64,000 nt of DNA from Zobellella maritima (GCF_003075035.1 NZ_QCZE01000001.1:1052602-1116601); one strand, 5' to 3'; shown: positions 11,189-20,340, counted from the first letter of the stretch. Translations and numbers: made by a program. The notes: generated from the letters alone by a model not told the origin.

Positions 11189-11265
11189 TAAAAAAACTCC
11201 GCATTGTTAATAACAACAAACAGCAAGGCGAACCGGACACTCGGTGCCCGGTTACTTGCAGGGCC

Positions 11266-11808
11266 TTACTGTTTTTTCTTCGGGGCAAGCACCATGACGG
11301 CCTGACGACCTTCCAGCTTGGGGAAAGCCTCGACCAGGGCCAATTCGTCCAAATCCGTTTTGATTCGGTTGAGCAAATCGAAACCCAGTTCCTGGTGCGC
11401 CATTTCACGCCCGCGGAACCGCAGGGTGACCTTGGCTTTGTTGCCTTCTTCCAAAAAGCGAACCAGGTTGCGTAGTTTTACCTGATAGTCGCCTTCATCG
11501 GTACCGGGTCGGAATTTGATTTCCTTGACCTGGATTTGTTTCTGCTTTTTCTTCTGTTCTTTGGTCGCCTTGCTCTTCTCGTAGAGGAACTTGCCGTAGT
11601 CCATAATACGGCAAACAGGCGGCTCGGCGTTGGGACTGATCTCTACCAGATCCACGCCCTGAGCGGCGGCCGCTTCCAGGGCTTCGGTAATCGAAACTAC
11701 CCCCAGCGCTTCACCTTCCAGGCCTACCAGGCGAACTTCTTTTAATCGTATCTCTTCGTTCAGTCGGTTGCGGGAGGCCGGTTTGCCTCCCTTTTTAGGG
11801 CTTTTTAT
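11266..11808 (-). CDS. infC: Translation initiation factor IF-3, starting at a rare AUA codon
   Basis: The frame is 180 residues if translation starts at the ATA at 11808-11806, exactly the length of E. coli IF-3. The first ATG or GTG downstream would cut off most of the N-terminal domain. The reading from ATA gives [20 protein letters not shown], aligning with the family N-terminus. A GGAGG lies 7 bases before the ATA. The ATA overlaps the thrS stop (ATAA). E. coli infC uses AUU, and IF-3 represses its own translation by rejecting such codons; AUA would serve the same loop. Motifs: [36 protein letters not shown], ending in APKKKQ. Confidence 0.93.
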   Translation of the reverse strand: MKSPKKGGKPASRNRLNEEIRLKEVRLVGLEGEALGVVSITEALEAAAAQGVDLVEISPNAEPPVCRIMDYGKFLYEKSKATKEQKKKQKQIQVKEIKFRPGTDEGDYQVKLRNLVRFLEEGNKAKVTLRFRGREMAHQELGFDLLNRIKTDLDELALVEAFPKLEGRQAVMVLAPKKKQ

Positions 11809-13739
11809 AACCTATCCTCCAGTGTCTTCTTACCGCGAGTGCGGATCTCCTGTTGCAGTAGTTGAGTCAGCTCTTCGAGCTTGAAGCTGCCGAGATCCTG
11901 TCCTTTCCGGGTACGAACCGCCACTTCGCCGGCTTCGACTTCCTTATCGCCGCAAACCAGCATGAAAGGTACCCGCTTCAGAGTATGCTCGCGAATTTTA
12001 AAGCCTATCTTCTCATTTCTCAAGTCCGCCTTGGCTCTAATACCAACATTATTCAGGTCGTTGGCCAATTGCTGGGCATATTCGGCCTGATTGTCGGTGA
12101 TATTGAGCACCATGACCTGGGTCGGGGCCAGCCAGGTGGGGAACAGGCCGGCATACTCCTCGATCAGGATACCGATGAAGCGCTCTATCGAACCCAGGAT
12201 GGCGCGGTGGATCATCACAGGCACATGGCGCTCGTTGTCTTCGCCCACATAGCTGGCACCCAGACGCCCGGGCAACGCGAAGTCAAGCTGCACGGTACCA
12301 CATTGCCAGGCACGGTTCAGGCAGTCATACAGGGTAAATTCAATCTTGGGACCGTAGAAAGCCCCCTCGCCTGGCTGCAGCTGATACTCCAGGCCATTGG
12401 CCTTGAGCGCTTCTTCGAGGGCCAATTCGGCCTTGTCCCAGATCTCGTCACTGCCGATCCGTTTTTCCGGCCGGGTCGACAGCTTGACCGCGACATCGGT
12501 AAAACCAAAGGTGCCGTAGACGTCGTACACCATCTTGATACAGGCGGACACTTCCTCCTGGATCTGCTCTTCGGTACAGAAGATATGGGCATCGTCCTGG
12601 GTAAAACCACGCACCCGCATCAGGCCGTGCAGGGCCCCGCTCGGTTCATTACGGTGACAGCAACCGAACTCCGCCATGCGCAACGGCAAATCCCGGTAGG
12701 ACTTCAGGCCCTGGTTGAAGATCTGCACATGGCCCGGGCAGTTCATCGGCTTGATGGCGTAATCCCGGTTCTCGGAGTGGGTGGTAAACATGTTTTCAGC
12801 ATATTTATCCCAGTGACCGGACTTCTCCCACAGCACCCGATCCATCATGAAGGGGCCCTTGACCTCTTCATACTGGTATTCACGCAGCTTGGTCCGCACG
12901 AAGTGCTCAAGCTCACGGAAGACGCTCCAGCCGTCATTGTGCCAGAACACCATACCCGGAGCCTCTTCCTGCATGTGATAGAGATCGAGCTGCTTGCCGA
13001 TCTTGCGGTGATCCCGCTTGGCGGCTTCTTCCAGCTGGGTCAGATAAGCCTTGAGCGTCTTCTTGTCGGCCCAGGCGGTGCCGTAGATGCGTTGCAGCAT
13101 CTTGTTCTTGGCGTCGCCGCGCCAGTAGGCGCCGGAGACCTTCTGCAGCTTGAAATGCTGGCAGAAACGCATGTTGGGCACATGGGGACCGCGACACATG
13201 TCGATATATTCTTCATGATGATACAAGCCGGGCCTGTCATCCTGGCTGACATTCTGGTCCAGGATTTCAATCTTGTAGGTCTCATGCCGCCGGGCGAAGG
13301 TATCCCGTGCTTCCTGCCAGCTGACCTTCTTCTTGATGACTGCATACTCGGTCTTGGCCAGCGCCAGCATGCGTGCTTCCAGGGCCTCGAGATCTTCTTC
13401 CGTCAGGGTGTGATCCAGGTCGATATCATAGTAGAAACCATTGTCGATCACCGGACCTATGGCCATCTTGGTTTGCGGCCACAGCTGCTTGATGGCATGG
13501 CCCAGCAGGTGAGCACAGGAATGGCGCAGTATTTCCAGGCCTTCCTGATCCTTGGCGGTAATAATGGCCAGGCTGGCATCGTGGTTGATCAGATCACTGG
13601 CATCAACCAGCTGACCATCCACACGACCGGCAATACAGGCCTTGGCCAGGCCGGCGCCGATATTTTGGGCCACATCAAGCACGGAAACGGGGTGTTCAAA
13701 ATGGCGTTGGCTGCCATCGGGAAGTGTAATTGTCGGCAT
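11805..13739 (-). CDS. thrS: Threonine-tRNA ligase
   Basis: 644 residues from the ATG at 13739, which is preceded by AAGGATATTTC and begins [11 protein letters not shown] as in the family. An upstream in-frame extension is not supported. Order: TGS domain, editing domain with the [10 protein letters not shown] zinc-type motif, class II catalytic core ([20 protein letters not shown]) and anticodon-binding domain. In E. coli this enzyme represses its own mRNA through tRNA-like leader hairpins; a leader hairpin is also visible here. It is the first gene of the thrS-infC-rpmI-rplT-pheST-ihfA operon. Confidence 0.97.
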   Translation of the reverse strand: MPTITLPDGSQRHFEHPVSVLDVAQNIGAGLAKACIAGRVDGQLVDASDLINHDASLAIITAKDQEGLEILRHSCAHLLGHAIKQLWPQTKMAIGPVIDNGFYYDIDLDHTLTEEDLEALEARMLALAKTEYAVIKKKVSWQEARDTFARRHETYKIEILDQNVSQDDRPGLYHHEEYIDMCRGPHVPNMRFCQHFKLQKVSGAYWRGDAKNKMLQRIYGTAWADKKTLKAYLTQLEEAAKRDHRKIGKQLDLYHMQEEAPGMVFWHNDGWSVFRELEHFVRTKLREYQYEEVKGPFMMDRVLWEKSGHWDKYAENMFTTHSENRDYAIKPMNCPGHVQIFNQGLKSYRDLPLRMAEFGCCHRNEPSGALHGLMRVRGFTQDDAHIFCTEEQIQEEVSACIKMVYDVYGTFGFTDVAVKLSTRPEKRIGSDEIWDKAELALEEALKANGLEYQLQPGEGAFYGPKIEFTLYDCLNRAWQCGTVQLDFALPGRLGASYVGEDNERHVPVMIHRAILGSIERFIGILIEEYAGLFPTWLAPTQVMVLNITDNQAEYAQQLANDLNNVGIRAKADLRNEKIGFKIREHTLKRVPFMLVCGDKEVEAGEVAVRTRKGQDLGSFKLEELTQLLQQEIRTRGKKTLEDRL

Positions 13740-14151
13740 GAAATATCCTTCACAGTGGTGCACCGTACCAAAGCGCACATGTCGTTAATAAAGGTGAATA
13801 AACCGGTAACCTCCCCTGCTCTTTCTGACTTCACTCTGTCAGCCGGGTGGACGGAAGGCCGGGGCAGCGCCTCTTTCACCAGATCAGGGGAAGCCGTAGG
13901 GTAGCAGAAGCCCCCGCCGCTGTCTGCCCCTGGCGACCCTGCCGGCAAGCGACCGTGCCGGCAGGTCACCAGTTATCGCTGCAAAGCCTCGCCGCCCCTG
14001 GCGGGATCCCGTTTTTTTCAGGTTAAAATGAGGGTGATAGCCATTTTTTAAGCTTATCTGCCAACCATACTCCTATTTTGCTTCGACTAGCGTCAGGGCT
14101 GGCCTTCTTTGACCTATACTGTTGACGAATCAGGTGGCACCAGGAGGCGTT
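13740..14151. promoter_or_regulatory. Divergent upstream region of thrS and the kinase gene, with a long leader hairpin
   Basis: No gene was found in these ~410 bases. At 13938-13965 there is a perfect 10-base-pair stem, CCTGCCGGCA / TGCCGGCAGG, with an 8-base loop; allowing a bulge the pairing extends to about 16. On the thrS (minus) strand the loop reads CGGTCGCT. It lies ~200 bases before the thrS start and may belong to its mRNA leader. At 13987-14018 a GC-rich stretch followed by seven T (GCGGGATCCCGTTTTTTT) looks terminator-like on the plus strand, though no plus-strand gene precedes it. Confidence 0.5.
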
Positions 14152-15015
14152 ATGTGGCAAATCATCGCCAACCAGATTGCGGAGGCAACCGGAACCCAGT
14201 TCAGCATCCTCGAAAAGATCCCCTTGTCCGGTGGTGATATCAACCAGGCCTACCGCATCACCGACGGGCGCCAGTCGTATTTTGTCAAACTCAATGACCG
14301 CGACAAGCTGGATATGTTTCGCTGTGAGTGGAACAGCCTCGAACATCTGCATGCGTCTCAAACCCTGTTGATCCCTAAACCCATTTGTTGCGGTACCACC
14401 GCCAGTATCAGCTTTCTGGTGCTGGAGTATCTGGAGTTCGGCGCGGCAGATGAGCAGGACTGGCATATGCTGGGTCGTCAGCTGGCTCATTTACACCAGT
14501 CACGCAGCCAACCCATGTACGGCTGGGATGAAGACAATTATCTGGGAACCAGCGTGCAACCGAATGCCTGGCACAAGAAATGGTCTGTCTTCTTTGCCGA
14601 ACAACGCATCGGCTGGCAATTAAAACTGCTGGAAGAGAAAGCCATTCGCTTCGGTGATCTGGAAGAAATCGTTGGCGCCATCAAATTGAGGCTGGCCAAT
14701 CACCATCCCCAGGCTTCCCTGTTGCACGGAGATCTGTGGCGTGGCAATGTAGCCTTTTACCAGCATCAGGGAGTCCTCTTCGACCCGGCCAGTTATTTTG
14801 GTGACCGGGAAACCGATATTGCCATGACGGAATTATTTGGTCAGTTTCCCCAGTATTTTTATCAGGGATATCAGGCTGTTTGGCCCCTCGATGGGGGCTA
14901 TCCCCTACGGCGGGAAATTTATAAACTGTATCATTTACTCAATCACGTAAACCGTTTTGGTGATGCTTATCAGGCTCAAGCCAAAGCCAGTATTTACCAG
15001 ATTATTGCCAGCTAG
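14152..15015 (+). CDS. Fructosamine/ketosamine kinase family protein (YniA-like)
   Basis: 287 residues. The ATG is preceded by AGGAGG at a good distance, which decides it over the upstream TTG. It matches E. coli YniA in MWQII..., WSVFFAEQRIGWQLKL, the catalytic loop SLLHGDLWRGN, and the metal-binding FDPASYFGDRETDIAM. The family phosphorylates sugar-amine (Amadori-type) adducts on proteins or small molecules, a step in deglycation. It is followed after 8 bases by the pteridine reductase gene. Confidence 0.9.
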   Translation: MWQIIANQIAEATGTQFSILEKIPLSGGDINQAYRITDGRQSYFVKLNDRDKLDMFRCEWNSLEHLHASQTLLIPKPICCGTTASISFLVLEYLEFGAADEQDWHMLGRQLAHLHQSRSQPMYGWDEDNYLGTSVQPNAWHKKWSVFFAEQRIGWQLKLLEEKAIRFGDLEEIVGAIKLRLANHHPQASLLHGDLWRGNVAFYQHQGVLFDPASYFGDRETDIAMTELFGQFPQYFYQGYQAVWPLDGGYPLRREIYKLYHLLNHVNRFGDAYQAQAKASIYQIIAS

Positions 15016-15023
15016 GAGAGAGT

Positions 15024-15770
15024 ATGTCGGCACCAGTGCTTTTTATAACCGGAGCAGCCAAGCGGATTGGTGCAGAAATCAGCCAGCATTTACATGGCTT
15101 GGGGTATCGCTTGGTACTTCATTATCATCAGAGTAAAACCTGTGCCGAACGTCTGGCCGACAGGCTGAATGAGGCCAGGCCCGATAGTGTTTCTCTGGTA
15201 CAAGAGGATTTAACCCAGCTTGACGTCCTTCCCTCTCTGGCCGACAGGGTACTAGGACAATACGGTCGTCTGGACGGCCTGATCAATAATGCTTCCAGCT
15301 TTTATGCCACTCCCTTTGGTCAAGGGACACCCGAGCAATGGCACGATCTGATGGCTACCAATGTGGCAGCCCCCTATTTCCTGGCTCAGGCTCTGGCTCC
15401 GGCCCTGCAGGACAGTCAGGGTTCCATCATCAATATGGTGGATATACATGCAGAAAAGGGACTCGAAGATCATCTTATCTATACTATGGCCAAGGGAGCA
15501 TTGACCACCATGACCCGTGGGCTTGCCAGCGAGCTGGCACCGATGGTCCGGGTTAACGGTATAGCCCCCGGGGTTATTCTCTGGCCCGAACATCCCTTGA
15601 CCGATGTGCAAAAGCAGCAGGTATTGGATTCTATACCCATGGGGAGAGCAGGTTCACCACAGGACATAGCAGAAACCATGGCTTTCTTGCTGACCGGACC
15701 CGCCTATTTAACCGGACAAATCATTGCACTCGATGGTGGGCGCTCAACAAAAGGATTGAACAACGTCTGA
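15024..15770 (+). CDS. folM: Short-chain dehydrogenase, pteridine reductase type (FolM-like)
   Basis: 248 residues. The NADP-binding motif is TGAAKRIG (9-16), with the Lys/Arg instead of the usual small residues that is characteristic of pteridine reductases. The catalytic pair is Tyr153/Lys157 in LIYTMAKGAL, and NNASSFY is at 88-94. FolM reduces dihydromonapterin (and dihydrofolate) to the tetrahydro form. It sits between the YniA-like kinase and a CPxCG protein on the same strand. The symbol is by family resemblance; a generic SDR is the alternative. Confidence 0.82.
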   Translation: MSAPVLFITGAAKRIGAEISQHLHGLGYRLVLHYHQSKTCAERLADRLNEARPDSVSLVQEDLTQLDVLPSLADRVLGQYGRLDGLINNASSFYATPFGQGTPEQWHDLMATNVAAPYFLAQALAPALQDSQGSIINMVDIHAEKGLEDHLIYTMAKGALTTMTRGLASELAPMVRVNGIAPGVILWPEHPLTDVQKQQVLDSIPMGRAGSPQDIAETMAFLLTGPAYLTGQIIALDGGRSTKGLNNV

Positions 15771-15795
15771 TAACCTAATCGATGAGGACCAGGGT

Positions 15796-15999
15796 ATGCG
15801 TGACTTTTTCGAGAAAAACATTGTCTGTCCTCATTGTGGTTACCATACCCGGGTCGAAATAGATGCATCGGAAGGGGGGCAGGATTATTACGAAGACTGC
15901 ATGGCCTGCTGCAATGCCATTCACCTGGTTGTTACCCGTAATGAACTCAGTGATGAAGTTGAGTTGATGATCGATGCCGATGATGAGCAGATATTCTGA
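15796..15999 (+). CDS. CPXCG motif-containing cysteine-rich small protein
   Basis: 67 residues with CPHCG (11-15) and CMACC (about 35-39), together a likely zinc-ribbon, followed by an acidic C-terminal tail (DEVELMIDADDEQIF). This family of conserved small proteins has no known function. It is 25 bases after the pteridine reductase gene and probably in its operon. Confidence 0.88.
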   Translation: MRDFFEKNIVCPHCGYHTRVEIDASEGGQDYYEDCMACCNAIHLVVTRNELSDEVELMIDADDEQIF

Positions 16000-16020
16000 C
16001 TGTTTAGGTTAGAATATCTC

Positions 16021-16036
16021 TTGCATGTTGGCATAA
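16021..16036. repeat. Copy 1 of the 16-base motif TTGCATGTTGGCATAA
   Basis: Exact 16-base match to 19708-19723 and 41843-41858. This copy lies 3 bases beyond the ribE stop codon; read on the ribE strand it is TTATGCCAACATGCAA. Confidence 0.85.
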
Positions 16037-16039
16037 AAG

Positions 16040-16645
16040 TTATTTCGACGCCATCACCCGCTCTACCGTATCCACTATGGCCTGGGTCTGAGGGTCAATT
16101 TCGATATTGACCCTGTCCCCCTGCTGTATCTGGCCTAAATTGGTACGCTGCAGGGTTTCCGGGATCAGGTGCACTGCAAAACGATCGGCCCTGACCTGGC
16201 CTATGGTCAGGCTGATGCCGTCTATCCCTATATAGCCTTTGGTGAACAGGTATTTGCTCAGGTCCGTCGGCAGTTCAAACCAGAGCGTCCGGTTGTGGCT
16301 GCTGTCCTGGATCTCCAGCAACCGGCTGATGCCCATGATATGCCCCGACATGGCATGCCCGCCGATTTCATCGCCGAAGCGGGCTGCCCGTTCCAAGTTG
16401 ACACTATCACCCACCTTAAGCTGCCCCAGGTTGGTAACCCGCAGGGTTTCCTGCATCAGGTCAAAACTGATCCTGTCCTCCTCGATATGAGTCACGGTCA
16501 GGCAACAGCCGTTATGGGCCACCGATGCCCCCAGGGCCAATCCCGGCAGCATATCTGCGGGAAGAGCCACCACATGGGTACGAAAATCGGTTTTTTCAAT
16601 AATCTCAAGCAAGGTACCCATACCCTGCACAATTCCGGTAAACAT
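16040..16645 (-). CDS. ribE: Riboflavin synthase
   Basis: 201 residues (called ribC in E. coli). It condenses two 6,7-dimethyl-8-ribityllumazines into riboflavin. Two lumazine-binding repeats are visible: [10 protein letters not shown] with HNGCCLTVT, and [10 protein letters not shown] with [10 protein letters not shown]. The ATG at 16645 gives the conserved MFTGIV start; an in-frame GTG four codons upstream is less likely. It is divergent from the MATE pump, an arrangement also seen in enterobacteria. No FMN riboswitch was recognised upstream. Confidence 0.96.
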   Translation of the reverse strand: MFTGIVQGMGTLLEIIEKTDFRTHVVALPADMLPGLALGASVAHNGCCLTVTHIEEDRISFDLMQETLRVTNLGQLKVGDSVNLERAARFGDEIGGHAMSGHIMGISRLLEIQDSSHNRTLWFELPTDLSKYLFTKGYIGIDGISLTIGQVRADRFAVHLIPETLQRTNLGQIQQGDRVNIEIDPQTQAIVDTVERVMASK

Positions 16646-16806
16646 AATCTCAGCCACTCATCAAAACGAACTTAGGAACTCTGGGAAATCCTCCAGAATA
16701 CGGTTATATTTCGGAATACATGCCGTTATCCTGATAAAAAATAAAAAAATTCGGCATCAGGCAGCATTTCCCGCTATTTGTCCACCCCATCTACAGTGAG
16801 AAAAAC

Positions 16807-18195
16807 ATGGTTATCAGGCCCTACCTTGCCGAAACATGGCACCTGCTGCGCCTATGCGGCCCGATACTGGTTGCGCAAGTTGCGCAAACCACCATGGGTT
16901 TTGTCGATACTGTGATGGCCGGTCAGGTCAGTGCCGTCGACCTGGCGGCGGTTGCCGTAGCAACCAGTTTCTGGTTGCCTATCATACTCCTGGTTCAGGG
17001 CGTCGTCATGGCCCTGATCCCCATCATTTCACAACTCCATGGCGCCCGTCGCCATGGAGAAGTCGCGGGTGCCGTGCACCAGGGATTTTGGCTGACCCTG
17101 CTGGTCACGGTACCCGCCATGCTGGCACTTTATTATTCTCCCCAGACACTGCATTGGATGGACGTGGATCCGGCCCTGGCCGAAAAGACCACCGGTTATC
17201 TGCACGCCATCCTCTGGGGTATGCCCGCCTACGCCCTGTATCAGGTGCTGCGCAATTTCAGCGAAGGCCTCTCCCACACCCTGCCCACCATGGTCATCGG
17301 TTTTATTGGTCTGCTGGTCAATGTGCCCGCCAACTATGTACTTATCTATGGAAAACTGGGCTTTCCCGCCCTCGGTGGTGTCGGCTGTGGCTATGCATCG
17401 GCAGTGGTATTCTGGGCCATGCTGTTCGCCATGGTTGTCTATACTCAAAAATCGTCCCTGCTGGCCCGCTTCCATGTCCTGACGTACCTTACCGCACCGG
17501 ACTGGCGTCAAATCAACCGGCTGTTTCGACTTGGCCTGCCCATCGCCCTGGCTATTTTTTGCGAAGTCACCCTCTTTACCGTCGTCGCCCTGTTACTGTC
17601 TCCCCTGGGGGCCGACGTGGTTGCCGGCCATCAGATCGCCATCAACTTTTCCAGCATGGTGTTTATGCTTCCCCTGAGCCTCGGCATGGCCCTGACCATA
17701 CGGGTTGGACACAGCCTGGGGGAAAATCTGCCCCGGCAAGCCAAGCGGGCCAGCATGACCGGCATAGGTTTTGGCTGCAGCCTAGCCATATTCACCGCCC
17801 TGCTCACCATTAGTGCCCGCCACTGGATAAGCGATATCTACACAGATAACACCTATGTACTGGAGTTGGCTTCCAGTCTGCTGTTGCTGGCGGCGCTTTA
17901 TCAAATTTCCGATTCGGCCCAGGTGATCGCCGCCGCCGCCCTGCGCGGTTATAAAGACACCCACATCATTTTTTACATTACCCTGGTCGCCTACTGGTTG
18001 TGTGGCCTGCCGGCCGGCATGGTGCTGGGCCTGACCGATTGGCTGGTGCCTGCCATGGGGCCTCACGGCTTTTGGATCGGTTTTCTGATAGGCTTAACGG
18101 TAGCGGCACTGATGCTTTTATGGCGGTTGAACATCATTTATGAACGGGTGGAAAATCACAGTCGCGCTGGTCAGCCTCTGGTTGACGGCCTGTGA
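16807..18195 (+). CDS. mdtK: MATE-family multidrug efflux pump (MdtK/NorM)
   Basis: 462 residues with about 12 membrane segments in two halves. The N-terminal block is GPILVAQVAQTTMGFVDTVMAG and the C-terminal half has DSAQVIAAAALRGYKDT, both typical of the NorM/MdtK subfamily, which exports cationic drugs and fluoroquinolones using Na+ or H+. It is divergent from ribE. The next gene begins inside its last 56 bases. Confidence 0.94.
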   Translation: MVIRPYLAETWHLLRLCGPILVAQVAQTTMGFVDTVMAGQVSAVDLAAVAVATSFWLPIILLVQGVVMALIPIISQLHGARRHGEVAGAVHQGFWLTLLVTVPAMLALYYSPQTLHWMDVDPALAEKTTGYLHAILWGMPAYALYQVLRNFSEGLSHTLPTMVIGFIGLLVNVPANYVLIYGKLGFPALGGVGCGYASAVVFWAMLFAMVVYTQKSSLLARFHVLTYLTAPDWRQINRLFRLGLPIALAIFCEVTLFTVVALLLSPLGADVVAGHQIAINFSSMVFMLPLSLGMALTIRVGHSLGENLPRQAKRASMTGIGFGCSLAIFTALLTISARHWISDIYTDNTYVLELASSLLLLAALYQISDSAQVIAAAALRGYKDTHIIFYITLVAYWLCGLPAGMVLGLTDWLVPAMGPHGFWIGFLIGLTVAALMLLWRLNIIYERVENHSRAGQPLVDGL

Positions 18196-19177
18196 TGCGG
18201 ACAACGAACTGCAGCATCACTTTCAGACCTACCTGACCCGCGTCGCCCATGTACTGGAGACGACACCGCCTGCGTTGTCCCCGCCGCCTCCCCTACCACC
18301 ATTCCCCGCCCAGCGGCAGCTACAGCAGCTGCCGCCTCGAATTTCCGCAGGCTTGCTGGATACCCTCAAACTGGGTCAGTGCCAGCTGCTTTCCCTGGTG
18401 GGCGAACACAACAGTCCCCTGGGCCGAACCCGGGGGGCAGCCAGTCAGCTAATCTACCATCTTCAGTTCCAGCAGGGTCTGCAGGACTGTATCGCCCATC
18501 CGGATACGGATCGGCAACTATTGGGCTGGTTACACAAACTCGAACAACAAAAGGCGCCTCTGCTTGTTCTATATCACTGGAACATGATGGTCTCCGAGCC
18601 GGAAATCCGGGCCGTACTGACCCCCCGACAACGTATCCTGCCTTTTGCCGAGCAGGCCGGCTTCCATGCTACCCTGGCCGCATTCGAACTTTTTGAGCGG
18701 CTGCGGCATATTGCCCAAGGGAAAAGCGTCCAGCTCCCCATCGGCGAGCAGCAAGTGAACCGGGTCCTTTCCGGTCTCTATGGCAATGATTACCTCGGTC
18801 AGTTGTTCTATTCGCTCCATGCATCGACCCATTACCTGCGACAAAGCATGGTGTTTTTGCAACAATTGGCCGACGTTGACTGCGGCCCGTCAGGCAGAGC
18901 CGGCGCGGAACGATTACGCAATGCCATGCAACATTATTACATCAAGGACATTCAGGGCTATTTCTCCCGGATTGATCGGCAGTTCGTGGAACTCGCCCCC
19001 CTTATCTCGGCCAGCCTGCAAGCGCCTCGTGCCAGAACAGAGATAATAGCGGCATATCGGGCACAAATGGCCGCGGGGTTACAGAGCGTACTCTATCTGG
19101 AGTACCGGCAAAACGTGTTGGAACATGCCCGCCTGTGGCAGCAATTCCTGACACGGTGCGATATTTCACCGACTTGA
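18140..19177 (+). CDS. DUF3080-like lipoprotein
   Basis: 345 residues. The N-terminus has a lipoprotein signal peptide with lipobox LTAC (Cys18), followed by Asp at +2, which would favour inner-membrane retention. The rest is soluble, rich in Leu, Gln and Arg, with a proline run near residue 45 and no catalytic motif I can identify. It resembles DUF3080 proteins, which often follow norM. It overlaps the pump gene by 56 bases. Confidence 0.75.
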   Translation: MNGWKITVALVSLWLTACDADNELQHHFQTYLTRVAHVLETTPPALSPPPPLPPFPAQRQLQQLPPRISAGLLDTLKLGQCQLLSLVGEHNSPLGRTRGAASQLIYHLQFQQGLQDCIAHPDTDRQLLGWLHKLEQQKAPLLVLYHWNMMVSEPEIRAVLTPRQRILPFAEQAGFHATLAAFELFERLRHIAQGKSVQLPIGEQQVNRVLSGLYGNDYLGQLFYSLHASTHYLRQSMVFLQQLADVDCGPSGRAGAERLRNAMQHYYIKDIQGYFSRIDRQFVELAPLISASLQAPRARTEIIAAYRAQMAAGLQSVLYLEYRQNVLEHARLWQQFLTRCDISPT

Positions 19178-19217
19178 ACAATAGTTCCGCAGACGTTTTC
19201 CAGATAACAAAAAACAC

Positions 19218-19246
19218 TTGCCCCTGCCCCGCCCCTTGGCTAGTAT
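19218..19246 (+). promoter_or_regulatory. Sigma-70 promoter of the tRNA-Val array
   Basis: -35 TTGCCC (19218-19223), a 17-base spacer, and -10 TAGTAT (19241-19246), then a GC-rich discriminator ACGCAGCGCC typical of stringently controlled stable-RNA promoters. The first tRNA starts 22 bases after the -10. Confidence 0.8.
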
Positions 19247-19268
19247 ACGCAGCGCCTGAAGGCAGCCT

Positions 19269-19345
19269 GCGTTCTTAGCTCAGTTGGTTAGAGCACCACC
19301 TTGACATGGTGGGGGTCGGTGGTTCGAATCCACTAGAACGCACCA
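19269..19345 (+). tRNA. tRNA-Val (GAC), copy 1
   Basis: 77 bases including the encoded CCA. Anticodon GAC at 19303-19305 in loop TTGACAT. The T-loop GGTTCGAATC is canonical. Acceptor stem GCGTTCT/AGAACGC and anticodon stem CCACC/GGTGG both differ from copies 2 and 3 by compensated base pairs. Confidence 0.98.
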
Positions 19346-19393
19346 ATTTCCCGGCCAAAAGCCGGTGAGAAAACAGGTTAATTTCAGCAATAT

Positions 19394-19470
19394 GCGTCCT
19401 TAGCTCAGTTGGTTAGAGCACTACCTTGACATGGTAGGGGTCGGTGGTTCGAATCCACTAGGACGCACCA
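19394..19470 (+). tRNA. tRNA-Val (GAC), copy 2
   Basis: 77 bases with CCA encoded. Anticodon GAC at 19428-19430. Acceptor stem GCGTCCT/AGGACGC, anticodon stem CTACC/GGTAG. It begins exactly 125 bases after copy 1; the 48-base spacer contains the small hairpin CCGGC-CAAAA-GCCGG. Confidence 0.98.
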
Positions 19471-19518
19471 ATTTTCCGGCCAAAAGCCGGTGAGAAAACA
19501 AATTAGCATCAGCAATAC

Positions 19519-19595
19519 GCGTCCTTAGCTCAGTTGGTTAGAGCACTACCTTGACATGGTAGGGGTCGGTGGTTCGAATCCACTAGGACGCACCA
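19519..19595 (+). tRNA. tRNA-Val (GAC), copy 3
   Basis: Identical in sequence to copy 2 and again exactly 125 bases further on. Anticodon GAC at 19553-19555. The preceding spacer is nearly the same as the first, so the unit was duplicated with its spacer. Confidence 0.98.
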
Positions 19596-19607
19596 ATTTT
19601 CAGAAAA

Positions 19608-19632
19608 GCGCACTCAAATGAGTGCGATTTTT
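19608..19632 (+). terminator. Terminator of the tRNA-Val array
   Basis: Perfect 8-base-pair stem CGCACTCA / TGAGTGCG with a 2-base loop, then ATTTTT, starting 13 bases after the third tRNA. Confidence 0.88.
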
Positions 19633-19707
19633 GCGTTTTATGGTTCCCCTGCCGTCCTGAACAACCGATGTGCATGCCATGTTACGCCGGTTTGATTTAC
19701 ACCCGCC

Positions 19708-19723
19708 TTGCATGTTGGCATAA
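19708..19723. repeat. Copy 2 of the 16-base motif TTGCATGTTGGCATAA
   Basis: Exact match to 16021-16036 and 41843-41858. Here it directly abuts the inverted repeat CCTTGGTAT...ATACCAAGG rather than a gene end. Confidence 0.85.
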
Positions 19724-19759
19724 CCTTGGTATCCTGCCCGTATAATACCAAGGCGCGGC

Positions 19760-19859
19760 GGAGCCAACATGGATGCACGGCGTGTCGGAGGGGCTGGCCA
19801 TTTGTCCGACCTTATCAGAGCGATCAAATAGATCAATTATTTAATCTGTTTGCTATAAC
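19760..19859 (+). repeat. Dispersed ~100-base intergenic repeat, copy A
   Basis: Shares with copy B (26623-26729) the blocks CACGGCGTGTCGG, CTGGCC.TTTGTCC.ACCT, TCAGAGC and AATCTGTTTG. Shares with copy C (49443-49483, opposite strand) an identical 25-base stretch within 19828-19852, reading ATAGATCAATTATTTAATCT and then GTTTG. No open frame is conserved between copies. Confidence 0.75.
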
Positions 19860-19951
19860 AAGATTATGCCGGTGAGGGTACCGCCCTCCCCAGCTGTGCT
19901 TTCAGCCGTTATCCCCCTACGCCTCCTCCTCAATGACCTACCACAACAGTA

Positions 19952-19997
19952 ACATGCCATGGCCGGACAATACGCCTGCTGCTCCGGTATTACCGCC
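19952..19997 (+). repeat. 46-base repeat, copy 1
   Basis: 42 of 46 bases match 49527-49572 in the same orientation, starting ACATGCCATGGCCGGA and ending CCGCC. Both copies lie within ~150 bases of a copy of the ~100-base repeat. Confidence 0.75.
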
Positions 19998-20329
19998 ATC
20001 CCTGGCGGCCAGACGGCTTTTCCCGAGCCCGATATCCAGTTGCTCTGGGCAACGTCACCCCTCGGTGCCGTCAGCTATGGGGTGGAAATCGGTCACCACC
20101 ACCGCCAGCTACAAGACGGCCGCGAAGGCGATGCCACCCGCCTGCAAGGCATGGTGAAGTACAGCCTCTAAGCCCTTCCCCTGCTTGCCGTTTTCGGTGT
20201 CGACCTCCCCGGTCGGCACCCTTTGGTCATGACTCATATCCCTATTCCCCCCCCACCAACCAGGGTGTTACACCATCGTTAAAATATCCAAAATAAATGC
20301 TTCACTTTTTTATTGTTAATGATTTATTG

Positions 20330-20340
20330 TGTGTCACGTT
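20330..20340 (+). promoter_or_regulatory. Candidate operator shared with paaZ (TGTGTCACGTT)
   Basis: These 11 bases, 38 bases before the TRAP receptor start codon, recur exactly 17 bases before paaZ (37651-37661). A related form (GTGTCATATTAA) lies on the paaA strand at 37459-37470. Function is inferred only. Confidence 0.4.

Noticed and set aside
11862..13904. A 680-codon open frame antisense to thrS, and similarly long antisense frames opposite the acylase (23866-25800), paaE/paaF (33037-34899) and pheT (7464-9071)
   Set aside because: These lie exactly opposite well-conserved genes and reflect the GC-rich codon usage of the sense strand; none has a plausible product or ribosome-binding site.
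16646..16806. FMN riboswitch upstream of ribE
   Set aside because: The conserved RFN element blocks could not be found in the 160-base intergenic region.
19959..20171. 70-codon ORF (MAGQYACCSG...) in the tRNA-TRAP gap
   Set aside because: It begins inside the 46-base repeat, has no ribosome-binding site and matches no family I know; treated as a remnant or chance frame.
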